Source of the DNA: Actinomycetes bacterium
GTDB lineage: Bacteria; Actinomycetota; Actinomycetes; Actinomycetales; Cellulomonadaceae
Assembly: GCA_023390875.1 (NCBI GenBank)
Contig: JAEWCA010000021.1
Coordinates: forward strand, 1-5,448
Reading direction: 5' to 3'
Length of the DNA stretch: 5,448 nt
Each line of letters begins with the position of its first letter. Within the stretch, counting starts at the first letter, position 1. The notes beneath the pieces were generated by a model. That model saw nothing but the letters and a program-made list of their open reading frames with translations. It had not been told where the DNA came from and ran no database searches. Positions 1 to 5,448 of this stretch are shown piece after piece. The position numbers and the translations under genes were made by a program.

Positions 1-155
1 GCCCTCGACCCGGGAGGTCGGGGGCCCTCGTCGGCGGCCGACCGTCCACGACAGCCGGCGGGCCCGCTCGACCGGCGTGCGCGGCAGCAGCACCGTGGTC
101 GACCCGTGGCGCCGACGGCGTCGGGGACGTACGACGGGTCCGCACCGCCCCGACG
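1..155. other. GC-rich stretch after the monooxygenase gene, no supported gene
   Basis: No frame here shows a recognisable protein, though several stay open to the left edge. It contains a 7-bp inverted repeat, GACCCGT (101-107) with ACGGGTC (134-140), enclosing the palindrome CGCCGaCGGCG (110-120). This folded element starts 15 bases beyond the monooxygenase stop and could form its 3' end, but there is no U-run and such pairings are common at this GC content. Confidence 0.3.
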
Positions 156-1283
156 TCAGTGGTGCGCCCGCGCCACCGCCCTCGCGATCCGGACGGCGTC
201 GATCCGCAGCTCCCGGAACATGCCGCTGATCGGGTTCGTGTATCCGGTGAAGTAGAGGCCGGGCAGCGCAGCACGCGCGCCGTGCACCCGCGGCAGGCCC
301 CGACCGTCGAGGACGCCGAGGTGCCCGACGAGCGGCTCGAGCCCGCGCCGGTACCCGGTCGCCGCGATCACGACGTCCGGCGCGATGCGGGTGCCGTCCG
401 CGAGCACGACCTTGTCACCCTCGAACGCCTCGACGGCCGCCACCGGCTCGATCCGCCCCGCCTGCACCCCGGCGATGAGCCCGACGTCCTGCAGCGGCAC
501 CGACCCCTCGTGCACGCGCGAGTACAGCCCGGTCGTCGGTCGCGGCAGCCCGTACGACGACAGGTCGGGCACCTCGACGCGTGCGATCAGCCGCGCCATC
601 GCGTCGACGAGCGGCACCGGCAGGTGGCGGACGACGATGCCGGTCCCCTGCGCCGGCCAGCCGAAGCTGGACCTGCGCACGATGTGCGGCGCCGTCCGGA
701 CCGCGAGCCGCACCCGTCCGGCGCCGCCCTCCGTGAGGTCCACCGCGATCTCCGCACCCGTGTTGCCGACGCCGACGACGAGCACGTCCTTGCCCCGGTA
801 CGGCTGCGCGTTCCGGTACGTCGACGCGTGCACGACCTCCCCCGGGAACTCCTCGACGCCGGGCCACGCCGGCGGCACCGGCGTGTGGTTGTAGCCCGTC
901 GCGACGACGACGGCGCGCCCCTCGATCGACTCGCCGCCCGTCGTGCGCAGCCGCCAGCCGCCGTCGTCCGTCGGCTCGACCTGCTCGACCTCGACCCCCG
1001 TCCGCACCTGCAGCCGGTGGTGCGCCGCGTACCGCTCGAGGTAGCGCACGACGTGGTCGCGCGCGACCCACCGCCCGAACTCCCGCGGGATCGCGAGACC
1101 GGGGAGCCGTGAGAGCCGGCGCGTCGTGTGCAGGTGCAGCCGGTCGTAGTGCCGTCGCCACGAGGCGCCGACCGCGTCGGACCGCTCGACGACGAGCGCG
1201 TCCACGCCCCTCGCCCGCAGCGCGGCCGCGACGGCGAGCCCACCGGGCCCCGCACCGACCACCAGAACCGGCCCTGCCACCAT
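156..1283 (-). CDS. FAD/NADPH-dependent flavoprotein monooxygenase (FMO/CzcO type)
   Basis: A 375-residue flavoprotein that probably uses NADPH and O2 to oxygenate a small soft-nucleophile or carbonyl substrate in the cytoplasm; the substrate cannot be read from sequence. The N-terminal FAD-binding Rossmann motif GAGPGG is at residues 10-15, with an acidic residue (E33) ending beta2. The FMO-type fingerprint FxGxxxHxxxY is at 146-156 (F146, G148, H152, Y156); a Tyr rather than Trp-Pro/Asp at its end favours FMO over Baeyer-Villiger enzymes. The NADPH-binding motif GVGNTG is at 171-176. Two ATGY motifs occur at 128-131 and 308-311, followed by a C-terminal GLYFTGYTNP segment typical of the family. 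Length is normal for bacterial members. The start at 1283 is chosen because GAGGAGG lies 7 nt upstream and the Rossmann fold begins at once. A longer frame to 1352 adds 23 Arg-rich residues without homology. It follows the GH16 gene by 130 bp in the same direction, and co-transcription is uncertain. Confidence 0.92.
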   Translation of the reverse strand: MVAGPVLVVGAGPGGLAVAAALRARGVDALVVERSDAVGASWRRHYDRLHLHTTRRLSRLPGLAIPREFGRWVARDHVVRYLERYAAHHRLQVRTGVEVEQVEPTDDGGWRLRTTGGESIEGRAVVVATGYNHTPVPPAWPGVEEFPGEVVHASTYRNAQPYRGKDVLVVGVGNTGAEIAVDLTEGGAGRVRLAVRTAPHIVRRSSFGWPAQGTGIVVRHLPVPLVDAMARLIARVEVPDLSSYGLPRPTTGLYSRVHEGSVPLQDVGLIAGVQAGRIEPVAAVEAFEGDKVVLADGTRIAPDVVIAATGYRRGLEPLVGHLGVLDGRGLPRVHGARAALPGLYFTGYTNPISGMFRELRIDAVRIARAVARAHH

Positions 1284-1290
1284 CCGCTGT

Positions 1291-1297
1291 CCTCCTC
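1291..1297 (-). promoter_or_regulatory. Ribosome binding site that fixes the monooxygenase start
   Basis: On the minus strand GAGGAGG is followed by a 7-nt spacer and then ATG at 1283-1281. This near-perfect Shine-Dalgarno sequence lies inside the longer open frame that begins at 1352, so it argues for the internal ATG as the real start. Confidence 0.85.
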
Positions 1298-1378
1298 GTC
1301 GAGTCGCGAGCGGCTCAGCGTTCCACGCGTCCCGCCGGCGGGGCGACGACACGCGGTCACGATCACCCGACCATGATC

Positions 1379-1402
1379 CGCCCGGGTGAACGGCACCGGG
1401 CG
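1379..1402 (-). terminator. Possible hairpin terminator after the GH16 gene
   Basis: Eleven bases past the GH16 stop, CGCCCGG-g-TG (1379-1388) can pair with CACCGGGCG (1394-1402). This gives a 9-bp GC-rich stem with one bulged G and a 5-base loop (AACGG). No U-run follows, as is common for actinobacterial 3' hairpins, so it is a terminator or 3'-end stabiliser by position only. If it works, the downstream monooxygenase would have its own promoter. Confidence 0.33.
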
Positions 1403-1413
1403 CCCCAGGCGGC

Positions 1414-2139
<726 letters not shown>

Positions 2140-2144
2140 CTGTT

Positions 2145-2150
2145 ACCTCC
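2145..2150 (-). promoter_or_regulatory. Ribosome binding site of the GH16 gene
   Basis: Minus-strand GGAGGT with a 5-nt spacer to the GTG start at 2139-2137. The in-frame stop TAA (2145-2143) overlaps the end of this site, so GTG is the first start available to the frame and the lack of an export signal is not a start-calling error. Confidence 0.85.
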
Positions 2151-2232
2151 GTCCGGTCACGGGACGCTCCGTCGCCTCGTGACCGACACTGCCAGCGCCC
2201 CGCGGGCTGCGCTCGCGCCCGCGCCCGCTCCG

Positions 2233-2256
2233 GGGAGCATGGTCTGCCATGCTCCC
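2233..2256. repeat. Perfect inverted repeat, 10-bp arms, in front of the GH16 gene
   Basis: GGGAGCATGG (2233-2242) and CCATGCTCCC (2247-2256) are exact reverse complements around a TCTG spacer. The element sits 94 bp upstream of the GH16 start and 117 bp upstream of the plus-strand phosphoesterase remnant, in a divergent intergenic region. It could be a regulator-binding operator or a bidirectional hairpin terminator; no U-run flanks either side. The outer GGGAGC/GCTCCC halves recall the half-sites of CebR-type LacI operators, but the 12-bp separation does not fit that box. The repeat is certain; its function is inference. Confidence 0.8.
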
Positions 2257-2372
2257 GGCGCGAGCACGAGGGCCACGAACAGGCGACCCGTGAGCCGTCG
2301 ACACCGTGACCCCAGGTCCACCGGCTGGCGCGGATGTCTGGCATCGTCGGACACCCGGACGAGGAGGAGAAC

Positions 2373-2591
2373 GTGACGATCGAACGTCCCGCCGCTCCTG
2401 CCGCGCCGCCGCCGATACCGGCCTTCGAGCTTGATGACGCCGACCGCGTCGTCGTCGCAGGTGACTGGCACGGCGACGGCACGACGGCGCGGCGCCAGAT
2501 CGAACGAGCCGCCGACCTGGGAATCCATGTCGTGGCTCTGCGCGAGGCCTGGCATTCGGCCGCCGACCGCGGCGAGCTCGCATCGCGATGA
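2373..2591 (+). pseudogene. Remnant of a calcineurin-like metallophosphoesterase (N-terminal part only)
   Basis: A 72-codon plus-strand frame begins at GTG (2373), with GGAGG 5 nt upstream. A Pro/Ala-rich lead (residues 6-17) is followed by a beta strand and the first metal-binding motif of calcineurin-like phosphoesterases, VVVAGDWHGD (26-35, with D31 and H33), then the helix that follows it (about 37-49). The family next needs GDxxD, GNH(E/D) and two further His motifs over about 200 residues. None is present here: the frame ends after an unrelated-looking tail (52-72). I found no recognisable continuation in the other plus-strand frames up to 2698. The well-placed ribosome site and motif suggest a once-real gene that lost most of its body by deletion. 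The tail (LREAWHSAADR, 56-66) could come from a later part of the same gene, but that is a guess. A small functional protein is less likely, because the metal site is incomplete. It is the only gene-like unit on the plus strand. Confidence 0.5.
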
Positions 2592-2698
2592 GAGCACTCG
2601 GCGGTCGTCGGTGTGTCGAGCGGTGCACACGACCCCGCACGACGGCGCGCTCCGTCCGGCCCGCAACCACTCGACGACGAGCAGTCACGCCGTGCCGT

Positions 2699-4738
2699 CT
2701 ACCGCCGACCAGCCGGCCCCGGCGCCGCAAGGACCCGGGTCCGGGCCGCCGATGCGGCGAACGGCCCGGGGACGACGCAGTCCCGCGGGATCCCGAAGAC
2801 GTCGACACTCAGGTCCAGGTCGGACCCGTCGGGGTTGGTCCAGGGCATCTCGGCCTGATAGCTCGTCCCGAGGCGCGCGGTCGTCACCGGGGCGACGACG
2901 GCGATCTGGTCTACGTCGTCCACGCAGACCCGGACGGTCCCGGCCTCGGCGTCGACCACCTCGACGCGCACCGGTGACGTGCGGACCACGAGGGCCGTGG
3001 GCTCCGCGCGGAACGGCTCGGCGCCGTCGGCGTAGAGGTTGCCCTCGACCCAGACCGGGAGCCGCGGCCCGGCCAGGTCGCTGCCCCGCTCGTTCGGGTA
3101 CTCCTGCGGCGTCGGGTAGGCGTCGTACTGCGAGGTGCCCACGGGGGTCGGCACGAAGGTGGCCTGGCCGGGCACGCCGTCCATGTCGATCGCGCCCGAC
3201 CAGAAGCTGGCGAGCGCCGGTTCCGCCGGTGCGTCCGCCCCGGTGGGTGCGCCGGGCGCCCGGTCACCGACGAACACGTTGTTGTAGAACCGGTCGTCGC
3301 CGCCGAGGATGTTCGAGACGCCGTAGACGGCCGTGGAGTGCGGCAGGTGGTACGGGGTGTACCGCTGGTGCTCGGTGCAGTTCGCGATACGACCGGCGAC
3401 GTAGTTGTGGACGTAGGCGCCGCCGGTGGACATGTCCTTGACCGCCCACGGCGACAGGAACAGGTTCGAGTCCACCAGGTACGGGCCGTGGCAGACCTCG
3501 ACCATGAAGTCCTCGGCGGTCGAGGCGTAGAACACGTTGCGCCGCACGAGGGTGCCCTGGGCCTGCCAGTCGAGCCACAGCGCGCGGTGCGTGTGATGGA
3601 TCGTGTTCCCGCTGATCACGGTGTCGATGGCGGCGTGCAGCTTGATGCCGGCCACCTCCGCGCCGTGCCACTGGCGCTTCACGTGGATGTGCGAGATGTG
3701 GTTGTCGGCGATGGTCGAGAACGCCGCCCCCAGGTGCCCGACGACGCCGGCCTGCTCGCAGTCCCGGATCGTGTTGCGGCGCACGGTGTGGGAGCCGACG
3801 TGGTCCCGGTGCCACGGGTGCGGCTCGCCGGCGTCGGGCCCGCCCAGGACGAGCGCCCGCTGGATCACCTCGCGCTCGCGCTGCGTGCCGCCCTTGGCGC
3901 CGTCCGGCCCCGCAGCCGCCTCGTTCTGACCGGTGCTGGCCTCCTTGCCGAGCGAGACGCCGACGTTCTTCGAGTCGGTGATCGTGTTGTCCTCGATCAC
4001 CCAGCCCGTCGACCAGTGCGGGCCGATCAGGCCCTCCTGCAGCGCGGTGGGCGGGGCCCACTGCGTGGCGGCCTTCGTCAGCGTGAACCCGCGCACCGTG
4101 ACGTGGTCGATGCCCGTGGCCGCGGGCCAGAACACGTGCTTGCGCACGTTGATCTCGATCTCGTGCGCGGCCGGGTCCGCGCCCCCGAAGTTCGCCCAGA
4201 TCGTCGTGACGTCGTCACCGACCTCGCAGTACCAGGTGAGCAGCGAGCCCTCCGGGTCGAACGAGTCCGGGGTGACCTCCGGGTGCTCGACGCCGCCGAG
4301 CGTCAGCGACTCGTACATCGACCTGCCGTCGAGGTACACCTCGCCCGTGTGCCAGGTGTTGACCCGGTCGAAGAACCAGTCCCCGCCGATGCGCTCCGCG
4401 TACGGGTTGCGCTGCCCGAACAGGGCGTTCGGCACCTCCGTGACCCAGACGCGGCCCTCGGCGCCGGGGTGGGGACGCCAGTCGGTGACGACCTCGGCAC
4501 CCGAGATCGTGACGGGCTCGAAGCGCCCGTCCTGGTCGACCGCGGCCTGGTAGGTGATCGGCGCGTCGACCGTGCCGCCGCGCGGCGGGTCCACCCACTC
4601 CCGGTACACGCCCTCGTGCACGACGACGGTGTCGCCCGGCCCGGCAGCCCGAGCAGCCCGGTTGATGGTCCGGAACGGGGCGTCGGCCGACCCGTCAGCC
4701 CGGTCGGAGCCGGTGGTGGCGACGTGCAGGATGGTCAA
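2699..4738 (-). CDS. GH120 beta-xylosidase, right-handed parallel beta-helix, cytoplasmic
   Basis: A 679-residue protein that by family should release xylose from the non-reducing end of xylo-oligosaccharides with retention. It matches the architecture of the characterised Thermoanaerobacterium saccharolyticum XylC as I recall it: the N-terminal HVATTGSD segment (5-12), HEGVYREWV (41-49), WAPPTALQEGLIGPHW (227-242), AGIKLHAAID (363-372), LWLDW (387-391), VEVCHGPYLVD (413-423), YHLPHST (463-469) and GGDDRFYNN (479-487). Beta-helix coils with N-T-I type turns recur from about residue 210 to 490. By alignment D390 in LWLDW is the nucleophile and E414 the acid/base. There is no signal peptide, so it acts inside the cell on imported sugars. 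The start is TTG, supported by GAAAGG 7 nt upstream and by the family N-terminus. It lies 52 bp after the YesL-type gene, probably in one operon. Oddities are an extra loop around 491-533 and the substitution HGAE at 358-361. Confidence 0.92.
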   Translation of the reverse strand: MTILHVATTGSDRADGSADAPFRTINRAARAAGPGDTVVVHEGVYREWVDPPRGGTVDAPITYQAAVDQDGRFEPVTISGAEVVTDWRPHPGAEGRVWVTEVPNALFGQRNPYAERIGGDWFFDRVNTWHTGEVYLDGRSMYESLTLGGVEHPEVTPDSFDPEGSLLTWYCEVGDDVTTIWANFGGADPAAHEIEINVRKHVFWPAATGIDHVTVRGFTLTKAATQWAPPTALQEGLIGPHWSTGWVIEDNTITDSKNVGVSLGKEASTGQNEAAAGPDGAKGGTQREREVIQRALVLGGPDAGEPHPWHRDHVGSHTVRRNTIRDCEQAGVVGHLGAAFSTIADNHISHIHVKRQWHGAEVAGIKLHAAIDTVISGNTIHHTHRALWLDWQAQGTLVRRNVFYASTAEDFMVEVCHGPYLVDSNLFLSPWAVKDMSTGGAYVHNYVAGRIANCTEHQRYTPYHLPHSTAVYGVSNILGGDDRFYNNVFVGDRAPGAPTGADAPAEPALASFWSGAIDMDGVPGQATFVPTPVGTSQYDAYPTPQEYPNERGSDLAGPRLPVWVEGNLYADGAEPFRAEPTALVVRTSPVRVEVVDAEAGTVRVCVDDVDQIAVVAPVTTARLGTSYQAEMPWTNPDGSDLDLSVDVFGIPRDCVVPGPFAASAARTRVLAAPGPAGRR

Positions 4739-4745
4739 GACAGCG

Positions 4746-4751
4746 CCTTTC
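4746..4751 (-). promoter_or_regulatory. Ribosome binding site for the TTG start of the GH120 gene
   Basis: Minus-strand GAAAGG with a 7-nt spacer before TTG (4738-4736). It lies in the 52-bp gap after the YesL-type gene. No ATG or GTG in frame nearby fits better, and the TTG places the N-terminus exactly where the GH120 family begins. Confidence 0.65.
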
Positions 4752-4790
4752 GTCGATCGCAGGACAGCTCAGGTCAACGGCGGGAGGGTG

Positions 4791-5448
4791 TCAGACCTCC
4801 GCCTCCTCCGGCTCCGGCTGCACGTACCCCCGGGCGACGAAGAACCGCTCGAGCAGGTAGCACCACCACAGGAGGATCAGGCCGGGGACCACGAACACCG
4901 CGGGCATGAAGCGCCAGACGGCGACGCCGCCGAGGACGACGGCGATCCCGAGCAGGAACGTCAGGCTCGGCGTCGTCAGCCCCAAGGTGAACCCGTTGCG
5001 CAGCTGGCGCCAGGTGGGGTTGGTGAAGCGGGCCACGAGGGGCAGGCACCAGAAGACCAGGAGCAGCAGGAACAGCCCGACCACCATGAGCGGCACCAGG
5101 ACGCCGGGCAGCCCGAGCGTGGGCAGGTAGGAGAGCGTGAGGATCCCGACGGCCGCGACCGGGACGGCGAGCAGGCCGACGACGGTCGCCTGCCGCCAGC
5201 TCTGCTGCCAGGCCAACGCGCCGACGGGCCAGAAGCCGGCGTCCTTGCCGAGGACGTACCGGCGGCACACCTCGTAGGCGACCACCGTCCCCGCTCCCGC
5301 CGTCACGACGAGGCCGAGGCTCACGAGCCAGAACAGGCTGATCACGATGACGGAGCCGAGCGAGTCCATGGCCCGCCACAGTCGCGACGCGGGGTTGAAA
5401 CGAAAGATGGTCGGGCCTCTCGGTGCGCGGACGTGACGGGTCTCGAGG
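4791..5448 (-). CDS. YesL/DUF624-family integral membrane protein, 5' end outside the window
   Basis: A small multi-pass membrane protein of the YesL (DUF624) family. Its molecular role is not established, but the family is typically found next to sugar ABC transporters and glycosidases. Counting from the in-frame ATG at 5369, hydrophobic segments lie at about residues 5-33, 62-82, 86-113, 133-152 and 155-172. Between the first two is the family pattern GTVVAYEVCRRYVLGK (27-42), then a W-rich helix (48-62); a short acidic tail ends the protein. The ATG at 5369 has only a poor ribosome site. Upstream of it the frame stays open to the window edge and encodes FNPASRLWRA, which matches the usual YesL N-terminus (FNPDSPLxR), so the real start is probably beyond base 5448. 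The gene lies 52 bp before GH120 in the same direction, which suggests co-transcription and a link to xylo-oligosaccharide uptake. Confidence 0.85.
   Translation of the reverse strand, partial: LETRHVRAPRGPTIFRFNPASRLWRAMDSLGSVIVISLFWLVSLGLVVTAGAGTVVAYEVCRRYVLGKDAGFWPVGALAWQQSWRQATVVGLLAVPVAAVGILTLSYLPTLGLPGVLVPLMVVGLFLLLLVFWCLPLVARFTNPTWRQLRNGFTLGLTTPSLTFLLGIAVVLGGVAVWRFMPAVFVVPGLILLWWCYLLERFFVARGYVQPEPEEAEV

Noticed and set aside
6..20. Small hairpin CGACC-5-GGTCG near the left edge
   Set aside because: A 5-bp stem with no U-run, about 135 bases past the nearest stop codon, is too weak to call a terminator.
159..1112. Plus-strand open frame of about 317 codons opposite the monooxygenase
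   Set aside because: The product is Arg/Asp/Pro-rich without motifs, while the minus-strand gene has three diagnostic motifs and a strong ribosome site.
1331..1342. Perfect 12-bp palindrome CCCGCCGGCGGG between GH16 and the monooxygenase
   Set aside because: It is pure G/C, short and without a loop; such palindromes arise often by chance at this base composition.
1361..1378. Short inverted repeat GATCA-8-TGATC in front of the monooxygenase
   Set aside because: Five-base arms are too short to support an operator without comparative evidence.
2157..2666. Minus-strand open frame of about 169 codons in the GH120-GH16 gap
   Set aside because: It has no recognisable motif or family pattern, and it lies opposite the phosphoesterase motif on the plus strand, which is far better supported.
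4762..4781. TTGACC on the minus strand in the YesL-GH120 gap as a possible -35 box
   Set aside because: No TAnnnT-like -10 element lies 16-18 bases downstream, and the short gap favours co-transcription.
3338..4909. Long open frame (about 520 codons) on the plus strand opposite the GH120 gene
   Set aside because: It mirrors the coding frame of GH120, is rich in Arg, Val and Asp as expected from reading GC-rich codons backwards, shows no family motif, and overruns into the YesL-type gene.

Overview
This window comes from a very GC-rich actinobacterium. A polysaccharide-degrading member of the Micrococcales (Cellulomonas, Cellulosimicrobium or Isoptericola type) is the best guess. The grounds are the extreme G/C bias at third codon positions, GTG and TTG start codons with GGAGG-type ribosome sites, and the family content. 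The genus is inference, because no rRNA or other taxonomic marker is present.

Layout, read right to left because all four intact genes lie on the minus strand. (1) At 5448-4791 is a YesL/DUF624-family membrane protein; its reading frame stays open to the window edge, so its true start is probably outside. (2) After 52 bp, at 4738-2699, is a full-length glycoside hydrolase family 120 protein, a parallel beta-helix beta-xylosidase, with the expected catalytic Asp and Glu and no signal peptide. These two genes look like the end of a xylo-oligosaccharide uptake and utilisation operon whose transporter and regulator would lie to the right of the window. (3) Positions 2698-2140 form a 559-bp gap. 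It holds a plus-strand 72-codon frame (2373-2591) that matches only the N-terminus of a calcineurin-like metallophosphoesterase, probably a gene remnant, and a perfect 10-bp-arm palindrome (2233-2256). (4) At 2139-1414 is a compact GH16 beta-glucanase (laminarinase type), also without a signal peptide. (5) After 130 bp, at 1283-156, is an FAD/NADPH-dependent flavoprotein monooxygenase of the FMO/CzcO type with unknown substrate. Positions 1-155 hold no gene I can support.

Together the window is mostly carbohydrate catabolism: a putative cytoplasmic beta-xylosidase with its YesL partner, and a second glycosidase aimed at beta-1,3(-1,4)-glucan. The monooxygenase has no obvious link to them. I see no mobile element, CRISPR array, tRNA/rRNA or defence system. 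The most notable points are the broken phosphoesterase, the palindrome in front of the GH16 gene, the absence of an export signal on GH16, and small departures of the GH120 protein from the characterised enzyme. I do not see convincing evidence of an undescribed system.
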